DNA of 64,000 nucleotides from DASQGA01 sp963762085 (GTDB lineage: Bacteria; Actinomycetota; Thermoleophilia; Gaiellales; Gaiellaceae): contig CAVXJD010000005.1 in assembly GCA_963762085.1 (NCBI GenBank), positions 226,241 to 290,240 on the forward strand. The letters are read 5' to 3'. This document shows, in pieces, positions 1-11,680 of this stretch. Under the pieces are notes generated by a model. It searched no databases, was not told the origin of the DNA, and saw nothing but the letters and a program-made list of their open reading frames with translations. Numbering within the stretch: position 1 is the first letter of the stretch; each line of letters opens with the position of its first letter. A program made the translations under genes and the position numbers.

Positions 1-720
1 GATCTCGACGATGCTCACGTGAGGACTCCTCTCGAGCACCTCTCGCTCCTCGCTGGTGATGCCGACGTCGTCGCTTTCACCAAACACGACCCAGGCGGGC
101 ACGCCGGAATCGGAAAACCGTTGCGCAAGCGAGCCGTAGCGGTCGAGGTACTCGAGATACAGACGGGTCTGGCGGCGGAGGAAGCGGGGGTCGTTCTTCT
201 TCAACTCAGCGATCAGCGCATCGCGACGGCCCGGCGGCAAGCTGCTTTTCATCGCCGGGCCGATGATCTTCAACATCAGCGAATAGGGCAGGTGCCCGAA
301 CGCACGGCTCAGGCGATCGAGCGCGCGCGGAAACTTGGACTCGTCCGTGCGGGAGAAGCTGGGTGAGAGAAGTACCATCGGCCCCGAAAATTCACGGGCT
401 GACGCCATCTCGATCGCGACATTGGCGCCGAGGCTGTGCCCGACCACCACGTCGCAGCCGAGATCGGCGGCCAGCTTCGCGGCCTGCCTCGAGTAGCTCT
501 CCATGCTCAGATCCTCCGGAGGTGCAGAGGCGCCGAAGCCCGGCAGAGTGGTCGCGACGAACCGGATCGGCGCGTCGCTGAGGCTCGGCTCGGCAAGCAA
601 ATCGTCAAAGAAGACCGCCGTGGCGAGCGCTCCGGGAAGTAGCAGGATCGTGTGATCGGCACGCTCGGGCCCGGAATCATGCAATACCCAACCGAGATGC
701 TCTCGGCTCGCCCCGATCAT
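1..720 (-). CDS. Alpha/beta-fold hydrolase, C-terminal end cut by window edge
   Basis: The reading frame runs from an ATG at 720 to the left edge without a stop (240 codons), so the C-terminus lies outside the window. A GHSLG nucleophile elbow at residues 94-98 (Ser96) follows a core strand VVV, and an oxyanion-type LLLPG segment lies at residues 27-31. Near the edge the stretch VVFGESDDVGI resembles the strand carrying the catalytic Asp of alpha/beta hydrolases. The catalytic His must lie beyond position 1. The substrate cannot be read from this sequence; esterase or lactonase activity is possible. The gene diverges from the MBL-fold hydrolase to its right. I am confident of the fold and not of the reaction. 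Confidence 0.85.
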   Translation of the reverse strand, partial: MIGASREHLGWVLHDSGPERADHTILLLPGALATAVFFDDLLAEPSLSDAPIRFVATTLPGFGASAPPEDLSMESYSRQAAKLAADLGCDVVVGHSLGANVAIEMASAREFSGPMVLLSPSFSRTDESKFPRALDRLSRAFGHLPYSLMLKIIGPAMKSSLPPGRRDALIAELKKNDPRFLRRQTRLYLEYLDRYGSLAQRFSDSGVPAWVVFGESDDVGITSEEREVLERSPHVSIVEI

Positions 721-916
721 GTCTCGTACTCTTCCCGCACGATCCGAAGTCTCGCAGGCGACGCCGTCACAGCGCGGGAATGACGCTCGAGCGAGACGGC
801 GCAAGGGCTCTCCCCTCCCGGCGGGCAACCTCCGGGAATGTCCCCTGACGCAGTTTGGGGCAAAGACCGATGAGTTACGGGTCGCCGAGCGGTCTAACCC
901 CCAGATCAAGAGCTAC

Positions 917-1573
917 GTGCGGCCAGAGGAGGCCGCCGAGAAAGGAGCCAAGGCCACGCTCAGCCGCGACGATATCGGTCGGCACCTGACGAGCGAAATG
1001 TTCTTCTCCGGTGACCGCTTGCCCGGGTTCTCCGACACGATCGAGCATCCCGACGGGCTCGTCCTCGTCGACACGGGGATAATCGACACGACGCCGGCCA
1101 TCGAAGACGACGGCGAGGATTGGCACCCGAACCCGCTCCCAGACGAGCTCGTGAGTCGCGTCGCGGTCGTTGTCAACACGCACCTCCACTTCGACCACTG
1201 CGGCGGCAACCGGCTCTTCCCGGGCATCCCGATCCACGTCCAGCGACGCGAGCTCGCAGACGCGCGGACGAAGGACGACTACACGGTGCGGGAGTGGGTC
1301 GACTTTCCGGGCGCGACGTACATCGAGCATGACGGCGGGGCGGAGATCCTGCCCGGCGTCAAGCTCCTACCGGCGCCGGGACACACGGCCGGACATCAGG
1401 TCGTCGTCGTGGACACCGACGAAGGCCCGGTCGTCCTCGGTGGCGACGTCGGCGACTCGTTCGAGGAGCTCGAACGCGGGGATACGCCGGGCCGGCAGCT
1501 CGTCCTCGAACTCGCGGCGCCGACCTACCTCGCGCATGTCGCGGAGGTGCGTGTCCCGCACCCGCGGTCGTAG
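917..1573 (+). CDS. MBL-fold metallohydrolase (lactonase-like)
   Basis: The protein carries the metallo-beta-lactamase zinc signature THLHFDH with His89, His91, Asp93 and His94 counted from a GTG at 917. It also has the later ligands APGHTAGH and GGDVGD and a C-terminal ELAAPTYLAHV strand, as in quorum-quenching lactonases and other MBL hydrolases of about 220-280 residues. The frame is open back to an ATG at 719, but residues upstream of 917 look like intergenic translation and overlap the promoter of the divergent hydrolase. I therefore prefer the GTG, or the ATG at 998. It acts on an ester, lactone or thioester in the cytoplasm by family knowledge; the substrate is unknown. Confidence 0.75.
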   Translation: MRPEEAAEKGAKATLSRDDIGRHLTSEMFFSGDRLPGFSDTIEHPDGLVLVDTGIIDTTPAIEDDGEDWHPNPLPDELVSRVAVVVNTHLHFDHCGGNRLFPGIPIHVQRRELADARTKDDYTVREWVDFPGATYIEHDGGAEILPGVKLLPAPGHTAGHQVVVVDTDEGPVVLGGDVGDSFEELERGDTPGRQLVLELAAPTYLAHVAEVRVPHPRS

Positions 1574-1680
1574 CGTCTAGTCGCCCCAAGCGGTGCCGTG
1601 ACGCGGCGAGCATCTTGTCCTGGATCGATGGGACGTCGCGCCTCAGCGTCCGAAGCGGCGAAGCCAGCGAGCCGACATTC

Positions 1681-1824
1681 TCCGAAGACGGTGAGCGGAG
1701 GATCATGATCGCCTCGCTCCGCTACCTTGACACGTTCGCGAAGATTGACGGTAGTTGATACTTCGCCGAGCGGAAGCTCCTCCTCGACTGGAGCGAGACG
1801 CGACCGTCGCCTCCGGGGACTTGA
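1681..1824 (+). pseudogene. Remnant of a SnoaL-like/NTF2-fold protein, with in-frame TGA
   Basis: In one frame this stretch reads as the C-terminal part of a SnoaL-like polyketide-cyclase family protein: IASLRYLDTFAKIDGS, then stop, then YFAERKLLLDWSETR, ending with TGA at 1822-1824. The family has Trp at the position of the internal TGA (1756-1758), so TGG to TGA is the simplest explanation. No convincing N-terminal half is visible between 1574 and 1680. The rest of the 308-bp interval 1574-1881 holds no gene that I can support. Confidence 0.6.
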
Positions 1825-1881
1825 CCCGAGACGGCATGATTTGTCGGCATCGGCACCAGCCGCCGTCACGGAGGAACGAAC

Positions 1882-3444
<1,563 letters not shown>

Positions 3445-3524
3445 GCAACGCTGTGTGACACCCATCTCGATCAGACCGCTGTTCGGTAGCTGCCTGCGAG
3501 GGATGCGAGGACTGCCTGCGGACG

Positions 3525-3611
3525 GGCATCTACTCCGGCTACTTCGGCGACCCCGACGGACACCTCCATGAGGTCATCTGGAATCCAGGTCACAGATCGG
3601 AAGCAGACTGA
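3525..3611 (+). pseudogene. C-terminal remnant of a VOC (glyoxalase-like) protein
   Basis: The frame ending at TGA 3609-3611 translates as GIYSGYFGDPDGHLHEVIWN followed by PGHRSEAD. This is the typical last strand of VOC-family proteins (YFxDPDGHxWEV). No start codon or upstream half remains in frame, so the gene is a 3' stub. A complete VOC gene lies nearby at 4194-4640 but is on the opposite strand and is not its missing half. The rest of 3445-3667 shows no gene. Confidence 0.6.
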
Positions 3612-3632
3612 CGCGCGCTCACGCTCGCACTC

Positions 3633-3654
3633 GCCAGCGTTTCGGAATGACGCC
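3633..3654 (+). repeat. 22-nt intergenic repeat, left copy flanking the cupin gene
   Basis: This copy and one at 4148-4169 differ at 2 of 22 positions and share the core GGAATGACGCC. They flank the cupin gene at 3668-4069 in the same orientation. A shorter relative (CAGCGCGGGAATGACGC) lies at 770-786. It may be a dispersed short repeat or a trace of a past insertion. Confidence 0.5.
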
Positions 3655-3667
3655 ATAGGATTGCGCC

Positions 3668-4069
3668 GTGCCGTTCACGCTCAGCAACATCAAGGAGGAC
3701 CTGGAGGATGTCGGACCTAGGTTCGACGGCGCGCCGGGCCTGGAGTTCCGCGCGGCGACCAAGGCGCTCGAGCTCAAGAAATCCGCCCTGAGCTACCAGC
3801 GCGTCCCGCCCGGCTATCGCTTTCCGTACGGCCACACGCACGAGACGCAAGAGGAGGTGTACGTGGTCGTGCGCGGGAGCGGGCGCATGAAGGTCGACGA
3901 CGAGATCCTCGAGCTCAAGGAATGGGACGCGGTGCGTGTCCCGCCCGACACCTGGCGAGGCTACGAGGCCGGGCCAGAGGGCCTCGAGATCCTCGTCATC
4001 GGCGCGCCCAACCTCGGCGAGGATCCGCGCGAAGACGTCGATGGTCAGCGCCACTGGTGGGCTGACTAG
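3668..4069 (+). CDS. Cupin-domain protein
   Basis: The protein has 133 residues from a GTG at 3668. It contains the first cupin motif as YGHTHETQEEVYVVVRGSG and a second motif region VRVPPDTWRGYEAGPEG, where the usual His is replaced by Trp-Arg. The histidines and glutamate of motif 1 are present for metal binding. The remaining motif-2 histidine is not obvious, so the metal site may be incomplete. The start is chosen because the PFTLSNIKEDLEDVG segment is typical of the family N-terminus. The function is unknown; single-domain cupins of this size include small isomerases, dioxygenases and sensory proteins. It lies between two copies of a 22-nt repeat. Confidence 0.8.
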   Translation: MPFTLSNIKEDLEDVGPRFDGAPGLEFRAATKALELKKSALSYQRVPPGYRFPYGHTHETQEEVYVVVRGSGRMKVDDEILELKEWDAVRVPPDTWRGYEAGPEGLEILVIGAPNLGEDPREDVDGQRHWWAD

Positions 4070-4147
4070 CGGACTTGCCCGGACGTTTGATCGTCTCGGT
4101 CGCCTCGCAACCCAGGCGCTCGACATCGAAGCCGTGACTTCGCCTCG

Positions 4148-4169
4148 GCCAGCGTTCGGGAATGACGCC
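4148..4169 (+). repeat. 22-nt intergenic repeat, right copy flanking the cupin gene
   Basis: This is the right copy of the repeat described at 3633-3654, with 20 of 22 bases identical and the same orientation. It lies between the cupin stop and the convergent VOC gene. A GGGCTCTCCC sequence following it also follows the shorter relative near 790-815. Confidence 0.5.
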
Positions 4170-4193
4170 TGAGGGCTCTCCCGTCGCGAAAGG

Positions 4194-4640
4194 CTAGCCG
4201 ATCTGCTCGGCCAGCCCGATGAGAAGTCCTTCGGGCCCCCGGATGTAGCAGAGCCGATACACGTCTTCGTACTGGACCACTTCGCCGACGAGCTGCGCGC
4301 CGCGCTTGCGGAGCCGGGCGAGCGTATCGTCGATGTCCTCCACGGCGAACATGATGCGTAGGTAGCCGAGAGCGTTCACCGGGGCGTTCCGGTGATCGGC
4401 GACCACAGGCGGCGCGAGAAAGCGCGACAGCTCGAGCCGGCTGTGGCCGTCCGGCGTGCGCATCATGGCGATCTCGACGCGCTGGTCGCCAAGTCCAGTG
4501 ACGCGCCCTGCCCACTCTCCTTCCACCGTGGCTCGCCCTTCGAGCTCGAGGCCGAGCTCGGCGAAAAAAGAGATAGCGACATCGAGGGATTCCACCACGA
4601 TGCCGACGTTGTCCATCCGTTGAAGCGTCACGCGGCCCAC
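4194..4640 (-). CDS. VOC-family (glyoxalase/dioxygenase fold) protein
   Basis: A 148-residue protein with the two-module beta-alpha-beta-beta-beta VOC fold. It opens with LQRMDNVGIVVESLDVAISF, has a central LELSRF strand and PVNALGYLRIMFAVEDIDDT starting the second module, and ends with YIRGPEGLLIGLAEQIG. The C-terminal glutamate that normally binds metal is seen in LAEQ. The start is a GTG at 4640 only 28 bp from a terminator hairpin. Family members include lactoylglutathione lyases, ring-cleaving dioxygenases and antibiotic-binding proteins. The sequence alone does not identify the substrate. Confidence 0.85.
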   Translation of the reverse strand: MGRVTLQRMDNVGIVVESLDVAISFFAELGLELEGRATVEGEWAGRVTGLGDQRVEIAMMRTPDGHSRLELSRFLAPPVVADHRNAPVNALGYLRIMFAVEDIDDTLARLRKRGAQLVGEVVQYEDVYRLCYIRGPEGLLIGLAEQIG

Positions 4641-4668
4641 CCTAGTCCTGTTTGTCGCTTCGACACAG

Positions 4669-4706
4669 CCGAAGGGCCCGCCTAATACCTCAGGCGGGCC
4701 CTTCGG
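4669..4706 (-). terminator. Perfect 14-bp stem-loop, probable transcription terminator
   Basis: Positions 4669-4682 and 4693-4706 are perfect reverse complements (CCGAAGGGCCCGCC and its partner) around a 10-nt loop. The hairpin starts 7 bp after the stop of the DUF4389 gene and lies just upstream of the VOC gene start. There is no long U-tract on either strand, which is common for GC-rich actinobacterial terminators. Confidence 0.8.
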
Positions 4707-4712
4707 TGGGCG

Positions 4713-5432
4713 CTAAGCGGTTGGCACCGGGGTCGTTGACACAGGCGTGGCGCCCGTGGCCGCGGGCGGCTCAGTGCTTCCGGGGTCGAGCCGAAACGGC
4801 GGGTAGGTGTCAGTCATGAGGCCCGCGTAGGCGACGACCCGGAAGACCCAGCGGTTCAGGCCGAGGACGAAGTCGTAGAGCGGTCGTGGGTAGCGACTCG
4901 TGAAGAGCAGGGCAAGTCCGGCAAAGAGCACGAGCAACCCGATCAGGCCACCGCCGGAGGCGTAGAGCCAGCCGTCGCCACCGTCTCCCCAGGCCGACCA
5001 AGCTCCGCCGGTGAAGATCGCAACGAGCAGGTAGTGCGGGATGGCGAGGAGCCACCACTTGACGAGGACAAGCCCGCGCGAGAGCCGCTCGGGATACTCG
5101 ACTTCGAGCTTCGCTGGGTACGCCGGGTCATCGGCGAGCGAGAAGGGCGGATATTTGTCTGTGCCGAGGGCGCCGTAAGAGTAGAAGCCAACGCGCCACG
5201 ACCAGCGGAGGACGCCGACGTTGAAGTCGAAGATCCGGCGGGGGTAGCGGCCCGTGAAGAGGATCGCGAAGCCTGCGACAACGGTCGAGGCCACGAAGCC
5301 GATCCAGAGGAAAAAGAGAACGATGAAGTGCGGGATGGCGAGCAGCCACTTGAAAAGCCACTGCCAGCGTCCCACGTCGGGATCGAGTTCGCCGGTCAGG
5401 CGAACCGGAAAGACGGCTTGCGGGGAGGTCAT
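4713..5432 (-). CDS. DUF4389 membrane protein, duplicated domain
   Basis: A 239-residue integral membrane protein from the ATG at 5432, which has a GGAG ribosome-binding site; the frame is open further upstream, but that part is unconvincing. It contains two copies of the DUF4389 unit. The first reads RWQWLFKWLLAIPHFIVLFF and then TGRYPRRIFDFNVGVLRW. The second reads VKWWLLAIPHYLLVAIF and then SRYPRPLYDFVLGLNRW. Each copy is followed by a YPPF motif. Four hydrophobic spans are visible. A Pro/Thr/Ala-rich tail ends the protein. The function of DUF4389 is unknown. It is followed by a strong terminator hairpin. Confidence 0.9.
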   Translation of the reverse strand: MTSPQAVFPVRLTGELDPDVGRWQWLFKWLLAIPHFIVLFFLWIGFVASTVVAGFAILFTGRYPRRIFDFNVGVLRWSWRVGFYSYGALGTDKYPPFSLADDPAYPAKLEVEYPERLSRGLVLVKWWLLAIPHYLLVAIFTGGAWSAWGDGGDGWLYASGGGLIGLLVLFAGLALLFTSRYPRPLYDFVLGLNRWVFRVVAYAGLMTDTYPPFRLDPGSTEPPAATGATPVSTTPVPTA

Positions 5433-5633
5433 GTCTGGTGCTCCTTCGATTCGAGTGATTGGAGGGCGACGCATCTGCCACCGCGAAGCGAAGCGGGCGC
5501 CTTCTGCGATCGTCGAGACCAGCCTCGCAATTCTGAGCGCCCGGCACAGTACGGCTAGCACGCGTATTTCGGTCAGGTCGGCGAACCTACTGACAGGTTC
5601 GACGTCTTCGCGCAGGCGGATCGGATTGCAAAG

Positions 5634-6311
5634 TCAACGGGCGCTCGGCGAAAGGATTGGCGAGTCCCGCCTGAACCCCCAGATGGCGCAGTAGATACCG
5701 AGGAACGCCTCCCAGATGAACTCGGGGACTACCAGGACGTTCACCAAGCCGGTTTGGTCCCACAAGTCGAAGAGCACGCCTATGTTTCCAATGAGGAGGA
5801 GTGGCCCTCCGATCAGTCCGAGCCAGGCCATGCGGCGCGGGACGAGGCCGGACTTGTACATCAGGTAGCCGAGGATCAGCCCGTTCCCGAAGGGAACGAC
5901 GAGTCCGGGGCCAAACAGGAACGTCCAGTCCTTGAGCTGCGCGAGCGAGACCGCGAGGTCGGCCGCGTCAGGAGAGTCCTGGCGCAGGCTCACGACCCCG
6001 AGCACAAAGATGATCCCCGCCGCGATGAAGACGCACTCGATGATTCGAGCAGCGACGTAGCCGATGGCGAGGAGTTCGTTCTGCCGCCTCACGATCGAGT
6101 AGAGCACAACAGCCGTCCCGACGTTCGCGATGACGAGAAGAAAGTCCAAGAAGGCTCCCAGGTAGATCTGGTTGTCCTTCCCGCCACCGGCGATGTAGCC
6201 GGCCGGGTCGTCGAGAACCGATTGGAAAAGAGCGAGCGCCGCGATCGAAGTGATGAACGTGATGATGAACAGCACTCCGAAAATCCGGGCATCGCGCTGG
6301 TCTTCGGCCAC
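5634..6311 (-). CDS. DUF4386 family membrane protein
   Basis: A 225-residue protein beginning at GTG 6311 with about six hydrophobic helices. It opens with RDARIFGVLFIITFITSIAA, a recognisable DUF4386 start, and later has IGYVAARIIECVFIAAGI, GPGLVVPFGNGLILGYLMY and RRMAWLGLIGGPLLL. The family is widespread in soil Actinobacteria and has no known function. It lies between DUF4389 and the FAD monooxygenase on the same strand, with gaps too large for an obvious operon. Confidence 0.85.
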   Translation of the reverse strand: MAEDQRDARIFGVLFIITFITSIAALALFQSVLDDPAGYIAGGGKDNQIYLGAFLDFLLVIANVGTAVVLYSIVRRQNELLAIGYVAARIIECVFIAAGIIFVLGVVSLRQDSPDAADLAVSLAQLKDWTFLFGPGLVVPFGNGLILGYLMYKSGLVPRRMAWLGLIGGPLLLIGNIGVLFDLWDQTGLVNVLVVPEFIWEAFLGIYCAIWGFRRDSPILSPSAR

Positions 6312-6436
6312 TCCCTGGCTTCCTCCGATCTCCCGAGATCCGGGATTAGAGTCGACGTTGCGGCGACCCTATAACAGAGGGCGGGAAAGTCGATCGCCAT
6401 GCGAAGGTTCGCGGCGCCGCGCCGTCATGCGGTGCG

Positions 6437-7933
6437 CTACGCCGCAGTTGGCGGTCCGAACCAGGTGGTCAGCGCGTCAGCGAGCCCCAACTGGGTTAGG
6501 TCTCCCACCCAGGCCACATATCCGTCGGGCCGAATCAACACGGCAGTCGGAGCAATGACCGCCCCAAGCGCCGGAAGCTCCCACGTACCAACGTATTCGG
6601 CGTCGATCAGCTGAACCCGATCCACCCATGGAGCGATGTCGAAGCCGCCGGGCTCACCGAAGTTGAGCAGCACGGGCCGGGCGTCGTGCAGCAGGGTGAA
6701 CACCCGCAGCGAGCCGTCGGCGGTGACCAGGTCGAGGTCGGGCATGCGGCGTCCGAGCAGCGGGTGTCCCTCGCCCAGGTCGTAATGGATGTCCAGACCG
6801 GACATCATCGCGGCGAACCGCTTGCCCGGCTCGTCCATGCTCAGCAGCTCGGACACCGTGTCACGCAACGCCTCGATGCGATCGTCGACGCGCATGAGCG
6901 CGACCTGCGCCATCGTGTCGCGCAGCACGCGGGCAGCGACCGGGTGGCGCTCGGCATGGTAGGTGTCCAGCAGGCTTTCCGGCGCTGTCCCATTGACCAC
7001 CTCGGCCAGCTTCCAGCCCAGATTCACCGCATCCTGCACACCGGTGTTGAGTCCCTGTCCACCGACCGGGGAATGCACGTGCGCCGCGTCGCCGGCCAGT
7101 AGGACCCGCCTCTCGCGGTAAGCCGCGGCCTGACGAGTCATATCGGTGAACCTGGTGATCCAGGTGGGACTGTGGATCCCGTAATCGGTTCCGTAGACGG
7201 CCATGAGCCCCTGGCTGAGATCGCGCAGGGTCGGCTCGCTCGTGCCGACCTGCGACTCGGTCAGCATGACCCCGACCGTCCCCCCTGGCTTGTAGACCAC
7301 CTCGCCGTCCTTGATCTCGTACTCGACCTTGCCCAGGGCATGCGTGCCCGAGGGAGTGCGGCGAATGCCCAATTCCGGCTCCTCGGTCATCTCGACCTCG
7401 GCGAGCAGGGCGCTCGTCGTCGGATCCCAGCCGGGGAACTCGATGCCGGCTCCTTTACGGACCAGGCTGCGTCCTCCGTCGCACCCGACGAGATACTGCG
7501 CCCGTAAGCGTTGGCCGTCGGACAGCGCGACGTCCACGCCGGTGTCGTCCTGCGCGAACCCGGTCGCCTCGGTGCCGTAGTGGACCCGGACCTTCAGCTC
7601 GGCGACCCAGCCGGCAAGGATGCGCTCGATATGTTTCTGCCACAGCCCGAGCCCGTAGGGATGCCGGGTGGGAAAGTCGCTGATGTCCAAACGGACGCCG
7701 GCGAAGCCCGCCACCTGGGCCACCTGCCCCTCCGCGAGGAACCGGTCGGCGATGCCGCGCTGATCGAGGACCTCGATGGTGCGTGAGTGCAAACCGCCTG
7801 CGCGCGAGCCGGGGAGATCCTGGTTGGGGCGCCGCTCGACGATCACGACGTCGACCCCCGCCAGCGCCAGCTCGCTCGCCAGCATCAGCCCAGTCGGACC
7901 TCCTCCGGCGATCACTACCGCATGCTCGGTCAT
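6437..7933 (-). CDS. FAD-dependent aromatic hydroxylase, Rox/PgaE-like
   Basis: A class A flavoprotein monooxygenase of about 498 residues. Near the N-terminus is the dinucleotide-binding GGGPTGLML, in the middle the GCDGGRSLVRK (DG) motif, and later LLAGDAAHVHSPVGGQGLN (GD motif). The C-terminal 120 residues form the thioredoxin-like third domain seen in PgaE, MhpA and rifampicin monooxygenase Rox. I place the start at ATG 7933, with AGGAG 7 nt upstream, rather than the GTG 6 nt earlier. It lies downstream of an ArsR-SRPBCC-UvrA2 operon, which suggests drug or aromatic detoxification. The exact substrate is inference. Phenol or polyketide hydroxylase remains possible. Confidence 0.88.
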   Translation of the reverse strand: MTEHAVVIAGGGPTGLMLASELALAGVDVVIVERRPNQDLPGSRAGGLHSRTIEVLDQRGIADRFLAEGQVAQVAGFAGVRLDISDFPTRHPYGLGLWQKHIERILAGWVAELKVRVHYGTEATGFAQDDTGVDVALSDGQRLRAQYLVGCDGGRSLVRKGAGIEFPGWDPTTSALLAEVEMTEEPELGIRRTPSGTHALGKVEYEIKDGEVVYKPGGTVGVMLTESQVGTSEPTLRDLSQGLMAVYGTDYGIHSPTWITRFTDMTRQAAAYRERRVLLAGDAAHVHSPVGGQGLNTGVQDAVNLGWKLAEVVNGTAPESLLDTYHAERHPVAARVLRDTMAQVALMRVDDRIEALRDTVSELLSMDEPGKRFAAMMSGLDIHYDLGEGHPLLGRRMPDLDLVTADGSLRVFTLLHDARPVLLNFGEPGGFDIAPWVDRVQLIDAEYVGTWELPALGAVIAPTAVLIRPDGYVAWVGDLTQLGLADALTTWFGPPTAA

Positions 7934-7987
7934 CTCCACACTCCTGCCGGCATCACGCCGGTCGCCACCAGCGCAGCACCGCTTCGC

Positions 7988-10380
<2,393 letters not shown>

Positions 10381-10384
<4 letters not shown>

Positions 10385-10815
10385 CGCGTCCCCGTTAGCC
10401 GCTGCAGCAGCGCGTCCACGCGCGCGAAGCCGCCCTTCGCTCCTTCCTCGACGCCGTACTGCATCGTCGTGTCCCGCTCCTCGCTCGTGGCGAAGTGCAT
10501 TGTCTGCGTCAGCTTCGTCCGGTCACCCAGATCCTCGAACTCGAGCGTCTGCAGGTGGTTCTGGAACGTCTGCACGAGCCGCTCGGGCGCGTCGACCTCG
10601 CGGAACTCGCCCTCGACGACGCCGAAGGCGGTGCGGAAGCGGTACGTGCCGCCCGGACGGACGTCCATCTCCTCGACGACGGTGTCGTCGCCCCACCATT
10701 CGGGGATCAGCTTCGGGTCGGTCCAGACGGAGAAGACGTGCGCGCGCGGTGCGTCGAAGATCCGCTCGACGCTGATCTCGAGCTCGTTCGGGGTGGTGAC
10801 GGTCGTGGTGTTCAT
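10381..10815 (-). CDS. SRPBCC (AHSA1/CalC-like) protein
   Basis: A 144-residue START-like protein with the AHSA1 features RIFDAPRAHVFSVWTDPKLI, EWWGDD, RPGGTYRFR and a long C-terminal helix EEGAKGGFARVDALLQRL. The family builds a hydrophobic ligand cavity. AHSA1-like proteins next to ArsR regulators are a common actinobacterial pair. It is the middle gene of an ArsR - SRPBCC - UvrA2 operon, with 4-bp ATGA overlaps on both sides, so it is co-translated with both. A role in binding or sequestering the compound to which the operon responds is inference. Confidence 0.9.
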
Positions 10816-11123
10816 CGGTCTCCTTTCGTGCGTTCGACGACCTGCGCGAAGCGGTCAAGTCGCTGCAGCCACGTGCTGATGCCCTCGAAGGCATAGGGCG
10901 CGAGCATGCACCTGCGGACGCGGCCGACCTTCTCCGTCGTCACGAGCTCCGCCTCCTCGAGCAGCCGGATGTGCTTCTTCATCCCGGTCAGCGACATGCC
11001 GAAGGGCTCGGCGAGCTCGCTGATCGTCGCCCGGCCGGAACCGAGCCGTTCGAGGACGGCACGGCGGGTCGGGTCGGCGAGGGCTGAGAACGCGCGATCG
11101 ACGGTCGTTGGACACTGAACCAT
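10812..11123 (-). CDS. ArsR-family winged-helix repressor
   Basis: A 103-residue winged helix-turn-helix protein with the ArsR landmarks FSALADPTRRAVLERL, SELAEPFGMSLTGMKKHIRL and LVTTEKVGRVRRC. It lacks the CxC metal site of metal-sensing ArsR members. A GTG at 11132 is in frame, but the ATG at 11123 fits better because a well-formed promoter ends 7 nt before it, giving a leaderless mRNA. An inverted repeat overlaps the -10 box and the start codon, which supports autorepression of the whole operon with the SRPBCC and UvrA2 genes. Confidence 0.92.
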   Translation of the reverse strand: MVQCPTTVDRAFSALADPTRRAVLERLGSGRATISELAEPFGMSLTGMKKHIRLLEEAELVTTEKVGRVRRCMLAPYAFEGISTWLQRLDRFAQVVERTKGDR

Positions 11124-11159
11124 TAGGTTCACTATAGCTCACTCGGCGCTGCGCTGCAA
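11116..11159 (-). promoter_or_regulatory. Promoter with overlapping ArsR operator
   Basis: On the minus strand TTGCAG (11159-11154) and TATAGT (11136-11131) are separated by exactly 17 bp. They are followed after 7 nt by the ATG at 11123, so transcription would start at or beside the start codon. The perfect inverted repeat TGAACC-ATTA-GGTTCA occupies 11116-11131, touching the -10 box and covering the ATG. This is where an autoregulating ArsR repressor would be expected to bind. Confidence 0.8.
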
Positions 11160-11224
11160 TACCGCGCGTCGAACGCCTAGGCGTGCGTGGAGACGAGGAA
11201 CCGCTAAACCATTAGCCAGCGACG

Positions 11225-11509
11225 CTATTCGGTCATGCGGAAGGCGACCTCGTACTTCCCGACCGACGTGCGTTGTCCCGGCGTGTCGCCGGTTGGCATC
11301 GCGTTCAGCGTCTCGTCGCCGCGCTTGTAGTCCTCCTCGGTCTCGAAAAAAACAATCACGAGGGACTTCTCGCCATCGGGATCATGAAGGACGACGATCT
11401 CCTTGGCAGGAACGTCGTCCGGACGCTCGCTGCCCTCCATCTCGCGCTGCATCTCGGCCATCCTGTCGCTGCTGACGCCATCGAAGGAAACAACTCGTGC
11501 GAATGGCAT
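11225..11509 (-). CDS. Small protein, probable dimeric alpha-beta barrel (ABM-like)
   Basis: A 94-residue protein with a very strong ribosome-binding site (AGGAGG 5 nt before the ATG at 11509). The pattern MPFARVVSFDGV, then EIVVLHDPDGEKSLVIVFFE, TEEDYKRGDETLNAM and VGKYEVAFRM fits a dimeric alpha-beta barrel of the antibiotic-biosynthesis-monooxygenase type. That is a fold impression and not a firm match. No catalytic residues can be named. It stands alone, divergent from the large repeat protein. Confidence 0.75.
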   Translation of the reverse strand: MPFARVVSFDGVSSDRMAEMQREMEGSERPDDVPAKEIVVLHDPDGEKSLVIVFFETEEDYKRGDETLNAMPTGDTPGQRTSVGKYEVAFRMTE

Positions 11510-11680
11510 AAAGGCCTCCTAGTCGAGGGTTCCGCCGACTTTAGACACTCCGCTCGCCCATAGCGCTGGCTGCAGGAAGCCATCTCACCCGATGAGGGGT
11601 CTCCAACGACCCGTTATCCAGCGATACCCATGGAGAAAGCAGGACTTTCTGCGGCGTACTGCCACAATTTGAGGAGCCAT

